In this document: one piece after another, positions 1-8,025 of the stretch
How positions within the stretch are numbered: position 1 is the first letter of the stretch
Layout: every line of letters begins with the position of its first letter
Assembly (NCBI RefSeq): GCF_002874535.1
Contig: NZ_CP025025.1
Coordinates: 2,713,526-2,777,525, forward strand
Origin: Mesobacillus jeotgali
Lineage (GTDB): Bacteria > Bacillota > Bacilli > Bacillales > Cytobacillaceae
Direction of reading: 5' to 3'
DNA: 64,000 nucleotides
Notes under the pieces: generated by a model
Seen by the model: the letters and a program-made list of their open reading frames with translations, nothing else
Databases searched by the model: none
What the model was told of the DNA's origin: nothing
Made by a program: the position numbers and the translations under genes

Positions 1-105
1 CTTGATTGTATTGAACGGTCCAACAGGAACATTCTTTTCTTTTCTTTCCAGCAATTTCATTGCCTTTGGACCAGGAATGGCCGTCCTTATCTTGATATCT
101 CCCAC
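1..105 (-). CDS. class III (PLP) aminotransferase, N-terminal fragment
   Basis: Only the first 35 codons are inside the window; the gene runs off the left edge. The N-terminus contains IKIRTAIPGPKAMKLLERK, which matches the opening of 4-aminobutyrate/aspartate-family class III aminotransferases (an I-PGPK-ELL-R pattern before the fold proper). The GTG start at 105 is chosen because AGGGGG lies 9 nt upstream. It follows the yodQ-like gene on the same strand after about 130 bp, so it probably belongs to the same amino-acid catabolic region. The catalytic lysine lies outside the window, so substrate cannot be judged. Confidence 0.7.
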   Translation of the reverse strand, partial: MGDIKIRTAIPGPKAMKLLERKEKNVPVGPFNTIK

Positions 106-238
106 TTTTTGACTCCCCCTCATCCTTATTCGCATTTTCAGGTCCGCTTTATAATATAGGTATCTATGCTCTTTGAGACTGGACTTTGAAATAACTCTTT
201 AAATCCCGGAATCTGTTTTTTCATCTGCGTTAACGGGC

Positions 239-1507
239 TTATTCGCTGATTTCACACCATCTAAGCAGTGCCAGTGCAATGATTTCTGCCGCTTCGAAAA
301 CATCTTCCAGCTTGATGTATTCATTCGCCTGATGTGCCGTTTCCGTTACCCCCGGTCCAAATACCACTACAGGCACTCCCCCGACCTTGGAAAGGATGCC
401 GCCATCTGTAGCCCATGGAGATGCTTCGATTAATGGAGACTGTTCCTTAATTTCCTTAAAGCTTTCGGAGAGGACATGAATCAGCTCATGTTCCGGATCC
501 AGGTCGCCTGGCAGCCAACTTGCACCAAACCATTCAAGTTCAGGCATATTTTCTTTCAACCAGGAATCTTCGCTGCAGACATCGACAATAGCTTCATACA
601 TTTCACGCTTTGCCGCTTCCTGTGTTTCATTAGGTGCCACCCCCATCCTGCCCTCAATGACCGCTAAATCAGGTACAGATGATGGCCAGTCTCCGGCATT
701 GATTTTTCCGATATTAATAGGAATAGGAATGGGTATACTCTCAAAAAACGGATCTGTGATTCTTTCATTTCTCTGAGACTCCAAGCTTCTCAGTCTATCA
801 ATCACTAGCATCGCTTTCTCAATTGCATTGACACCTTCATACCTCGTTCCGCCATGCGCCCCTTTTCCTTTTACTGAAATCCTGAACCACATCGACCCTT
901 GTTGCTTTGGAAAAAGCTTCATATTCGTAGGTTCAGGGATGATTGCAGCATCCGCTTTATAACCGCGCAGGACTGTGGCAAGTGTGCCCGCTCCACCACT
1001 TTCTTCTTCAATCACACTCTGAAAAATGACATCGCCCTTTAACTTTATTCCTGAATTTTTTATTGCCTCCATTGCCATGAGCAGTGAAGTTGTGCCACCC
1101 TTCATATCTGTCGAACCTCTGCCAAACAACTTGCCGCATTCAATGTGTCCGCTAAAAGCATCTTTATCCCAATCTTTTGGGTCGCCTGCTGGAACAACAT
1201 CGATATGACCATTAAGGATCATCGACCTGCCTCCACCAGTTCCCCTCAATATTCCTACAGCATTCGGGTTTCCATTGAAATCTTTTCGGTCAGAACAAAA
1301 CGCCGGGTGAACAGTCAATCCGCTATTCCCAATTTCCCAAATATCCATTTCCAGTCCCAGCTCACGGCATTTTTCAATAATGACCGCCTGTGCACCACTT
1401 TCATTACCTCTTGTACTTGCTTCCTGGACTAATTTTTGCAAAAGCCGTGTCCCTCTTATTCTGCTTTCCTTAATGTAATTTCTCACCTTTTGCCCAGCAG
1501 ATTGCAC
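239..1507 (-). CDS. yodQ: M20 family acyl-amino-acid deacylase (YodQ/ArgE-like)
   Basis: Zinc-dependent M20 peptidase/deacylase of the ArgE-DapE-ACY1 family, a cytoplasmic enzyme that removes acyl groups from amino acids. Metal-ligand motifs are visible in order: GHIDVVP, GRGSTDMKGG and the catalytic EEESGG pair, with a C-terminal H in TAHQANE. Length (about 422-430 aa) is normal. A GTG start at 1507 has AAGGGG 8 nt upstream; an alternative TTG at 1531 overlaps the stop of yodR. Order and strand (yodT-yodS-yodR-yodQ) match the B. subtilis sporulation-associated lysine/beta-lysine cluster, in which YodQ is the predicted deacetylase. kamA and yodP do not follow here, so the substrate is inferred only. 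Confidence 0.8.
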   Translation of the reverse strand: MQSAGQKVRNYIKESRIRGTRLLQKLVQEASTRGNESGAQAVIIEKCRELGLEMDIWEIGNSGLTVHPAFCSDRKDFNGNPNAVGILRGTGGGRSMILNGHIDVVPAGDPKDWDKDAFSGHIECGKLFGRGSTDMKGGTTSLLMAMEAIKNSGIKLKGDVIFQSVIEEESGGAGTLATVLRGYKADAAIIPEPTNMKLFPKQQGSMWFRISVKGKGAHGGTRYEGVNAIEKAMLVIDRLRSLESQRNERITDPFFESIPIPIPINIGKINAGDWPSSVPDLAVIEGRMGVAPNETQEAAKREMYEAIVDVCSEDSWLKENMPELEWFGASWLPGDLDPEHELIHVLSESFKEIKEQSPLIEASPWATDGGILSKVGGVPVVVFGPGVTETAHQANEYIKLEDVFEAAEIIALALLRWCEISE

Positions 1508-1520
1508 GATATCAGCCCCT

Positions 1521-2186
1521 TTAATATTCAATAATCCGGATATCCTCGACGATTGAAAAATCGCACGCGGTTTTAGCAGTAACTTCAGTTACAGTATGTG
1601 GCGCAAAAAGTTCAGACAGAAGCAAGAATTCTTCATGTATTTTAAAAACTGCGAGATCCGTGATAATAATGTCGACACATTTTTCAGCGGTCAGAGGCAA
1701 TGTGCACGATTCCATTATTTTAGGTACACCATTTTTGTCTGTATGGTTCATCAATACCGCTACTTTTCCTGCTTTTTGTGCCAGTTCCATCGCTCCACCC
1801 ATGCCGGGCACCTTTTTGCCGGGAACGATCCAATTCGCCAGGTCTCCTTTTTGGCTAACCTGCAAGGAACCGAGAATGGTAAGGTCTACCCTGCCTCTCC
1901 GAATCATTCCGAATGCTACTGAACTATCACAATAAGAGGAACCTTCCATGACCGTAACTGGGAAACCGCCAGCATTACACAGGTTTTCATCCTCCAGCCC
2001 CTTCTCAGGCGACTTCCCCATCCCAATAATTCCATTTTCGGCATGGAACATCACCCTCGTTTCTCTTGAAAGGTGGTTTGGTACTAGAGAAGGAATCCCT
2101 ATTCCCAGGTTCACAACCATGCCTGGTATGATTTCTTCGGCTGCTCGTCGGGCCATCCTATTTCTGACATCTATTCCCATGCCCAT
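1521..2186 (-). CDS. yodR: CoA-transferase subunit B (YodR-like)
   Basis: Beta subunit of a family I (3-oxoacid/butyrate-acetoacetate type) CoA transferase. It moves CoA from a donor thioester onto a keto or short-chain acid. The family features VNLGIGIPSLVPNH, then HAENGIIGMGK (the catalytic Glu of ENG), are visible in the N-terminal third, followed by CDSSVAFGMIRRGRVD and GGAMELAQ. The ATG at 2186 has GGAGGGG upstream; a TTG at 2192 is possible. It overlaps the 3-prime end of yodS by about 16 bp and ends just upstream of the yodQ start, so the genes are translationally coupled. Confidence 0.82.
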   Translation of the reverse strand: MGMGIDVRNRMARRAAEEIIPGMVVNLGIGIPSLVPNHLSRETRVMFHAENGIIGMGKSPEKGLEDENLCNAGGFPVTVMEGSSYCDSSVAFGMIRRGRVDLTILGSLQVSQKGDLANWIVPGKKVPGMGGAMELAQKAGKVAVLMNHTDKNGVPKIMESCTLPLTAEKCVDIIITDLAVFKIHEEFLLLSELFAPHTVTEVTAKTACDFSIVEDIRIIEY

Positions 2187-2863
2187 TGCCAATTCACCCC
2201 TCCAGAAGGAATAACCATATCGACAAATACACCTGGTGTCACGATTTCTTCGGGATCCAGACTGCCAAGAGGTACAATCTCCTCAGCTTCCGCAATCGTG
2301 AAATTTCCAGCCATCGCCACGAGCGGATTTGTATTCCGAGCACTTTTATCGTAGACAAGGTTTCCGTAAGGGTCTGCCTTTTTGGCATAAACAATTGATA
2401 CCTCTGCAGTCAATGCTGTCTCAATCAGATACTCTTTGCCGTTCAAGTTCATTCTTTTTTTGCCTTTGGCAACAAATTCGTGATCAACGCCTACATCTGT
2501 CAAAATAGCCCCAAGTCCCATTCCGCCAGCCCTGATGCGTTCCGTCAGAGTCCCCTGTGGTGAGAACTCGACCTCCATTTCGCCCCTTGTCAGGAGTTCG
2601 CCAGCTATAGGATTCGACCCAATATGGGAGGCGATGACTTTTCTTGCCTTTCCCCGGCTGACAATTTTCCCGATGCCAATTTCAGGGAAACCTGTATCAT
2701 TTCCAATCAGCACTAGATTTTTTATTTCTTTTTTGAGAATGCCGTCAATCAGGTCAGGAGGAGATCCTACTCCACCAAAACCTCCAAACATCAAGGTCAT
2801 TCCGTCATAAAAATGCTCCATTGCCTGCACAAGTGTCGCTATTTTTCCGAATGGATTTTCCAT
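2171..2863 (-). CDS. yodS: CoA-transferase subunit A (YodS-like)
   Basis: Alpha subunit of the same family I CoA transferase. Seen: DGMTLMFGGFGGVGSPPDLI near residue 20-40 (the glycine-rich CoA-transferase signature), SHIGSNP, GTLTERIRAGG and YLIETALTAEVSIVYAKKAD. About 230 aa is the normal subunit size. It starts immediately after the yodT stop (TAG then ATG) and overlaps yodR, so all four genes form one operon. By analogy with B. subtilis, A and B form a heteromer acting on a beta-keto intermediate of (acetyl-)beta-lysine breakdown; that substrate is inference. Confidence 0.82.
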   Translation of the reverse strand: MENPFGKIATLVQAMEHFYDGMTLMFGGFGGVGSPPDLIDGILKKEIKNLVLIGNDTGFPEIGIGKIVSRGKARKVIASHIGSNPIAGELLTRGEMEVEFSPQGTLTERIRAGGMGLGAILTDVGVDHEFVAKGKKRMNLNGKEYLIETALTAEVSIVYAKKADPYGNLVYDKSARNTNPLVAMAGNFTIAEAEEIVPLGSLDPEEIVTPGVFVDMVIPSGGVNWQWAWE

Positions 2864-4225
2864 CTATTTCTCAACTCCATTTTCATAAGGAAATCCCAGT
2901 ATTCTATATACTTCAATGAATGTTGCCTTCAGCAAGATTATTAACTCGTCAATCTCGCGCTTGGTGATTGTCAACGGAGGGGAGATAATTACTGCGTCCC
3001 CTGACATTCCATCCAGGCCGGCGCCGGCAGGATACAGCAATATTCCTTGATCCCTTCCCGCTTTGACAACTAGCTCAGTTAGCTTCATACTTCGTTCGAA
3101 CGGAATCTTTGCACCTGGCATTCTGACAAATTCAAGACCAAGCAGCAAACCTTTTCCCCGTACATCTCCTATAAATTCAAACTGTTTCTTTAACTGATCA
3201 AGTTTATTTTTAAGGTAAACTGACTTTGATTCCACATCACTTAAAATGTCATTGTTCTCGAGGTATTCCAATACCGCCAGAGCAGCGGCACATGATTGTG
3301 GATTTGCGCTAAGTGTATGGCCGCTCATAATCGATTTAGATCCGTGCATGATTGGCTCCATGACGTGATCACTGACGACCGTCGCGGCAATTGGGGCATA
3401 CCCTGCGCCCATTCCTTTACCGAGCGCGACAATATCGGGAATGATATTCCAGTGTTCAGATGCCAGCATCGGCCCTGTTCGGCCAAATCCTGTCATGACC
3501 TCATCCGCAATGAATAATATATTGTTTTCGTCACATATCTTTTTAATAACTTCGTAGTAACCTTCTGGGGGAGCAATCGCGCCTCCAGCAGCACCAATCA
3601 CCGGTTCTGCAATAAACCCGGCAATATGGTCAGAACCGATTCGCTTTATCGCTCCATCAAGCTCCATCGCGCATAAAAATCCGCATTCAGGTGCCGTGCT
3701 TTGATATGGACAGCGATAGCAATATGGAGGTGAAATCGATGGGAATTCCTCAAGCAACGGAACAAACCTTGCCCTTCTCCCTGGATGTCCTGACATTGAA
3801 AGAGCACCAAGAGTAATCCCATGGTAACTGATCCATCTTGATAGAATTTTAGTTTTTGTCTTAATCCCTTTCTCTTGCCAGTACTGAATCGCAATTTTCA
3901 ACGCCGTTTCGGTTGCCTCGGAACCGCTGTTCACAAAGAAACTCCAATTTAGATCCCCCGGCAAAGCATCAGCAAGTTTTTCCGCCAGCTTTTCTGCTGC
4001 CTCACTGGTGAATTGGGAGCGATAAACAAAAGACACCCGTTTGGACTGTTCATGCATTGCCAGGATAATTTCAGGAACTCCGTGCCCAATATTTGCCGTG
4101 ACAGCCCCGGATGCAGCATCGAGATATTTCTTGCCCTCTTTGTCAAAAAGAAAGACACCTTTACCATAATCAATCTCTGGATAGCTCTCATCCAGGGCAG
4201 GTTTAATCAAGTAGGACGGCTTCAT
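2864..4225 (-). CDS. yodT: class III aminotransferase (YodT-like)
   Basis: PLP-dependent fold-type I aminotransferase of 453 aa. Recognisable blocks: DAASGAVTANIGHGVPEI near residue 40, the VNSGSEATETALK cofactor-phosphate loop near 105, SYHGITLGALSMSGHPGRR, IADEVMTGFGRTG with the PLP-binding Asp, and ALGKGMGAGYAPIAA with the Schiff-base lysine near 270. First gene of the yod-like operon. The ATG has GGAGTG 7 nt upstream. The likely role is transamination of an omega- or beta-amino acid, by analogy with the beta-lysine pathway. A CATACACT element upstream could be a sporulation promoter -10. Confidence 0.85.
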   Translation of the reverse strand: MKPSYLIKPALDESYPEIDYGKGVFLFDKEGKKYLDAASGAVTANIGHGVPEIILAMHEQSKRVSFVYRSQFTSEAAEKLAEKLADALPGDLNWSFFVNSGSEATETALKIAIQYWQEKGIKTKTKILSRWISYHGITLGALSMSGHPGRRARFVPLLEEFPSISPPYCYRCPYQSTAPECGFLCAMELDGAIKRIGSDHIAGFIAEPVIGAAGGAIAPPEGYYEVIKKICDENNILFIADEVMTGFGRTGPMLASEHWNIIPDIVALGKGMGAGYAPIAATVVSDHVMEPIMHGSKSIMSGHTLSANPQSCAAALAVLEYLENNDILSDVESKSVYLKNKLDQLKKQFEFIGDVRGKGLLLGLEFVRMPGAKIPFERSMKLTELVVKAGRDQGILLYPAGAGLDGMSGDAVIISPPLTITKREIDELIILLKATFIEVYRILGFPYENGVEK

Positions 4226-4272
4226 AAATTCACTCCATTCACCGCAATTAAAATTAAATGGACATTCTGTAA

Positions 4273-4280
4273 AGTGTATG
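4273..4280 (-). promoter_or_regulatory. possible sigma-E/sigma-K type -10 of the yod operon
   Basis: On the minus strand, CATACACT lies about 48 nt before the yodT start. It fits the sigma-E -10 consensus CATACA-T. The B. subtilis yod operon is sporulation-controlled, which makes a mother-cell promoter plausible. I did not find a convincing -35, so this is weak. Confidence 0.3.
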
Positions 4281-4443
4281 AAACGAAAACGGGAATCTTT
4301 CTTGCCGTTTAAAAAATTCCGCCTTATTGGAAAAGGTATTTTTTGTGCGATTGGGTGTTCATGGAAAATGCGGGGGGTAAGTATTTATGAAACTAGTCGG
4401 GGAATTACATGGGGGATTTGAGAAATCTATGGCCTAGATCGTG

Positions 4444-4770
4444 GGTGACTTCGGACAACTTTCGCTCTTCCATCGGAAATTTTGTCCGAACCTGGGGTGA
4501 CTTCGGACAACTTCCGCTCTCCCGCCGGCTTTTTTGTCCGAACATGGGGTGACTTCGGACAACTTCCGCTCTCCGGCCGGCTTTTTTGTCCGAACATGGG
4601 GTGACTTCGGACAACTTCCGCTCTTCAGCCGGCTTTTTTGTCCGAACCTGAGGTGACTTCGGACAACTTCCTCTCTTCCATCGGAAATTTTGTCCGAACC
4701 CGGGGTGACTTCGGACAACTTCCGCTCTTCCTCCGGCAATTTTGTCCGAACACTGACCTGCTTCGGATAG
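4444..4770. repeat. 52-bp inverted-repeat array 1 (six units)
   Basis: Tandem repeat with a period of 52 bp; GGTGA landmarks fall at 4444, 4496, 4548, 4600, 4652 and 4704. Each unit carries TTCGGACAA and TTGTCCGAA. CGGACA occurs at 4452 + 52n and TGTCCG at 4483 + 52n, so TGTCCG is followed after 15 nt by CGGACA, with a pyrimidine-rich 25-nt linker. The terminal unit degenerates to CGGATA at 4764. It fills most of the 665-bp gap between ldcA and yodT and lies just downstream of the ldcA terminator. The rest of the gap (4226-4443) shows only the possible yod promoter. Open frames in the array are repeat artefacts. Confidence 0.92.
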
Positions 4771-4844
4771 CTAATAAGTCTTATTCATTTTCACCTTCCC
4801 AGCAGCCACTTTTCAAACTCAGGTTCTACACTCAGCAATACACC

Positions 4845-4872
4845 AAAAGAAAAAGACACCTATAATAGGTGC
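4845..4872 (-). terminator. intrinsic terminator of the LD-carboxypeptidase gene
   Basis: On the minus strand, CACCTAT/ATAGGTG forms a short perfect stem followed by a T-rich run (TCTTTTTCTTTT), directly after the stop at 4891. Confidence 0.75.
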
Positions 4873-4890
4873 CATCGAAAGTGTATAACC

Positions 4891-5871
4891 TTATTCTTTT
4901 TGTTCAATAAATATCTCTGTTTGGCCATCAGCTGCTTTTACTGTTGCGAATGCCCCGATTGGCAAAGTCGCAAAAGGTTGGACATGACCAAAGTTGACAT
5001 TTGCAATGATCGGTATCTTCCGCAGTTCTTCCTTACTGGAAATAATCTTTCTTAATGCCTCTTCGGTAATATTGGAGTTCTTTTGGAAACGGCCTATCAA
5101 AAGAGCTTTAATTGAATCAGCATCAGGCAGGTGGAGCAGCGATTGCAGGTCCCTGTCAAAGCTCCTGGAATGGCTTTCCTCATCATCCTCAATGAAAAGG
5201 ATGCTATCCTTCAGGGAAGGCATGAATTCCGTACCCTGCAGCAGGTTCATTGTACAGAGGTTACCGCCGATCAGTTTCCCCTCGGCTTCTCCTTCCTGGA
5301 GTATCAGATAGCCATTTTGTTCGTGAAATGTCCGATTCTCCTGGTCGAGATACCACGCATCGTCAGACCAGGTTTTAGATGGAACGATCTCATATGGTGC
5401 ATCATTAGTTACTGCCTGCAAAAACGAATCCATCGTATATTCGAGTCCATGCTTCACGCCGAAGCTTGAGAAATGGGGCCCTGAATAGGTCACGAGACCA
5501 GTTTTCTGATAGATTGCCAGCTGCAATGCTGTAATGTCACTATATCCGCAAAAAATCTTTGGGTTTGCAGCAATCAAGTCAAAATCAATATATTTTAGCA
5601 ATTGATTAGAATTATAGCCGCCAATTGCAGTCAGGATTCCTTTTACATTTGGATCTGCAAAAGCATCATGCAAGTCCTCGATTCTTTCTGCTATCGAAGA
5701 ACTGAAAAACTCATCATGGGCATCTGCGTTTTTTCCGAATGTCACATTGAAGCCCAGCTTAGTAAGCCTCTCGACAGCCAAGTCAACCTGAGCCTCTTTT
5801 AAAATAATCATGCTGGTCGCTGGTGCGACGACTCTTATTTCGTCCCCTGGCACTAATTTAGGTGCAAACAT
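4891..5871 (-). CDS. LD-carboxypeptidase / MccF-like S66 serine peptidase
   Basis: Peptidase family S66 enzyme of 326 aa. Members cleave L,D-bonds in murein tetrapeptides or detoxify microcin-C-like peptide-nucleotides in the cytoplasm. The nucleophile is Ser111 in FCGYSDITALQ; the loop TAIGGYNSNQLLKYID precedes it, and the C-terminal NVNFGHVQPFATLPIGA supplies the catalytic His, with a Glu in the ILFIEDDEE region. ATG with GGGGAG upstream. Stands alone between a terminator and the FAD-protein gene. The sequence does not decide between cell-wall recycling and MccF-type self-immunity. Confidence 0.85.
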   Translation of the reverse strand: MFAPKLVPGDEIRVVAPATSMIILKEAQVDLAVERLTKLGFNVTFGKNADAHDEFFSSSIAERIEDLHDAFADPNVKGILTAIGGYNSNQLLKYIDFDLIAANPKIFCGYSDITALQLAIYQKTGLVTYSGPHFSSFGVKHGLEYTMDSFLQAVTNDAPYEIVPSKTWSDDAWYLDQENRTFHEQNGYLILQEGEAEGKLIGGNLCTMNLLQGTEFMPSLKDSILFIEDDEESHSRSFDRDLQSLLHLPDADSIKALLIGRFQKNSNITEEALRKIISSKEELRKIPIIANVNFGHVQPFATLPIGAFATVKAADGQTEIFIEQKE

Positions 5872-5935
5872 AATCTCCCCGCCTCTTCTATATATAGTTT
5901 TATTCTATCAAAGATGAGGAAGAGTGTAAGCATCT

Positions 5936-7402
5936 TTAAACGAGTGCAGGCTCCGCTTTTCGGACTGTCCTCGATTTTTCGATTATGTCGGTCGCAATCC
6001 ATACTCCGCATGCGCTAGCCTGTGCCAGTCCTCTTGTGATACCGGCACCGTCTCCTCCAACATACAGGCCGCTGATTTCTGTTTCAAACCTGTCATTCAA
6101 CTTTGGCCTTGCGGAATAGAATTTCGCCTCCACTCCGTAAAACAAAGTATGTTCTGAAGCAAGGCCTGGAGTAACCTGGTTGAGCGCTTCCGTCATTTCT
6201 ATCAAACTCTTAAGCGTGTTATACGGAAGGACGAGTCCTAAATCTCCTGGAACGGCTTCCTTCATAGTCGGTTCTAAGAATCCTTCTTTGATCCTTTTTT
6301 CCGTTGATCTCCGCCCTTTTAAAATATCACCGTATTTCTGAACGATTAGACCGCCATTTGAAAGGCTGTTTGCCAGCCTGGAGATTTCATGAGCATATTC
6401 ATTGGGCTTGTCAAACGGCTCAGAAAATGTATGTGATACAAGCAAAGCGAAGTTGGTATTGCTGCTGCCCAGATTAGGATCTTTGTAAGCATGACCATTT
6501 GCAAGCATGATGCCTGAATGGTTTTCGACGACAACATGTCCAGATGGATTGCTGCAGAATGTTCTCACACTAGTCCCTACGGAAGTATTGAAAATAAATT
6601 TACCTTCGTATAAATGTTCATTTATTTCCTCCATGACGACATTGGAAGTTTCAACCCGAACACCAATATCGACCTGGTTATTGATCATCTTAAGCCTTCG
6701 TTTTTTCATAAGCTGTGTCAGCCATTTGGAGCCATCACGGCCAGGCGCAACAACAACTTTTTCAGCAAAAATTTTCTCGCCGTTCCTAAGCTCAACACCT
6801 GTGACTTTATGGCCTTCCGGTGTTCTTTCCGTAATCAAATCCTGGATTTCCGTCTTGAACGCCATATCGACCTTATCTTTCAAGTACTCAAAAATATTCT
6901 TTAAAATCTCAAGATTCTGTTCAGTACCAAGATGGCGAACCTGTGCCCTCAGAAGTTTCAGTCCGGCGGCATATCCTCTTCTCTCAATTTCACGGACCTT
7001 ATCTGTCATCGGGTCGGTTATGCTTTCGGTTGCGCCATGGTTGAGATTGATTTCATCTACGTATTTAATTAATTCGACAACCTTTGAATCAGGTAGGTAA
7101 TCCGTCATCCATCCGCCGAATTCACTTGTAATATTAAACTTCCCATCAGAATAGGCTCCAGCACCGCCAAACCCATTCGTAATCGAACATGCCGGCAGGC
7201 AACCGGCAAAATCCTTCTTCCCTGCTGCTGGCGGACATTTTTCAATCTTCTTTTGTAAAATTGGGCAGTTCCTCCGATAAATATCGTGGCCTTTATCAAC
7301 AAGCAAGACTTTCGCTTCAGGCATCTTCAAAGATAATTCATAACAAGTAAAAATACCTGCCGGACCTGCTCCAACGACAATCACATCATAGTTTGTATTC
7401 AT
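5936..7402 (-). CDS. FAD-dependent oxidoreductase (COG2509 type)
   Basis: Flavoprotein of 488 aa. The N-terminal DVIVVGAGPAGIFTCYEL (residues 5-22) is an FAD dinucleotide-binding motif. The cysteine-rich insert with NCPILQKKIEKCPPA and AGCLPACSITNGFGGAGAYSDGKF is typical of the uncharacterised FAD-dependent dehydrogenases of COG2509. A second flavin motif, ISGLYVGGDGAGITRGLAQA, is near the C-terminus. ATG with GGGGGA upstream. No partner genes; the substrate is unknown. The conserved cysteines might bind metal or take part in redox chemistry, which is inference. Confidence 0.8.
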   Translation of the reverse strand: MNTNYDVIVVGAGPAGIFTCYELSLKMPEAKVLLVDKGHDIYRRNCPILQKKIEKCPPAAGKKDFAGCLPACSITNGFGGAGAYSDGKFNITSEFGGWMTDYLPDSKVVELIKYVDEINLNHGATESITDPMTDKVREIERRGYAAGLKLLRAQVRHLGTEQNLEILKNIFEYLKDKVDMAFKTEIQDLITERTPEGHKVTGVELRNGEKIFAEKVVVAPGRDGSKWLTQLMKKRRLKMINNQVDIGVRVETSNVVMEEINEHLYEGKFIFNTSVGTSVRTFCSNPSGHVVVENHSGIMLANGHAYKDPNLGSSNTNFALLVSHTFSEPFDKPNEYAHEISRLANSLSNGGLIVQKYGDILKGRRSTEKRIKEGFLEPTMKEAVPGDLGLVLPYNTLKSLIEMTEALNQVTPGLASEHTLFYGVEAKFYSARPKLNDRFETEISGLYVGGDGAGITRGLAQASACGVWIATDIIEKSRTVRKAEPALV

Positions 7403-7527
7403 ACAGCATCCCCCGCCAATCAGTTTTTTGCTTAACCATTGGTAAATATAACAAATGAAAGCCGGAGAGTCAACTAAAATAACGAACTATAATTTAAAAT
7501 AACCGTTTTAATGTTCGTGTTTTATGA

Positions 7528-7562
7528 ACAAAATAAGAGGCTGCCTCTGTCGGGCAACCTCT
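7528..7562 (-). terminator. intrinsic terminator of the yjcZ-like gene
   Basis: Minus-strand hairpin GAGG-TTGCC / GGCAG-CCTC followed by TTATTTTGTT, just after the stop at 7590. Confidence 0.75.
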
Positions 7563-7589
7563 CAAGTTATTTTATCTCAGTTTTCGTTC

Positions 7590-7778
7590 TTACCAGTTAT
7601 AGCTGCAGCATGCACCGATGATGATTAACAAAATGAACAGCACTACAATCAGTGCAAAACCGCCGTAGCCGTATCCTGCACCGGCTACTCCTGCATATGG
7701 GTATCCGCCATGGCACATAGTACCTTGAACAGCTGCTGGAGCATTTACTGGCATTGGGGCATTATCGTATCCGTACAT
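7590..7778 (-). CDS. YjcZ family sporulation small membrane protein
   Basis: 62-aa protein with a Gly/Tyr/Pro-rich N-terminal half (PYAGVAGAGYGYGGF) followed by one hydrophobic helix (FALIVVLFILLIIIGACC) and a short CSYNW tail. This is the YjcZ/YhbV-type architecture of small spore-former proteins. ATG with GAGGAG upstream. A sigma-K-like promoter upstream and its own terminator indicate a monocistronic, late mother-cell gene. The molecular function is unknown. Confidence 0.85.
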   Translation of the reverse strand: MYGYDNAPMPVNAPAAVQGTMCHGGYPYAGVAGAGYGYGGFALIVVLFILLIIIGACCSYNW

Positions 7779-7818
7779 TAAAAACCACTCCTCGTTTGTT
7801 TTTGAATTGCTTTCCCTT

Positions 7819-7846
7819 TACGGTATGATATGGGTACTTGACCCGT
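7819..7846 (-). promoter_or_regulatory. putative sigma-K promoter of the yjcZ-like gene
   Basis: Minus strand: AC at 7846-7845, 17-nt spacer, then CATACCGTA at 7827-7819. This fits the sigma-K pattern (AC at -35, CATANNNTA at -10). It lies about 40 nt before the start codon of a predicted sporulation gene. Inferred from pattern and context. Confidence 0.45.
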
Positions 7847-8025
7847 TTGTGCATTAGCCTATTTTTTGAAATTTCCCGATTTAAAAAAATGCTCTTTGAG
7901 CTCGGATGTGGCTTTCCACTAAAGTCCTAATAATAATGCAAGAATGAAAATTTCATTTCAATGATTCAGAAAAAGCGTCTAAAATGGAAATAGAGATCTT
8001 ATTTTCCGGAGGGATATCAACAAAA

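Noticed and set aside
4405-4739. Repetitive Lys/Ser/Arg-rich proteins on the minus strand of array 1
   Set aside because: Translations of a 52-bp repeat. 52 is not divisible by 3, so the frame rotates between copies; no ribosome site.
7984-8025. Earlier start for the SGNH hydrolase
   Set aside because: No ribosome site before 7984, and the extra residues would put acidic sequence ahead of the signal peptide.
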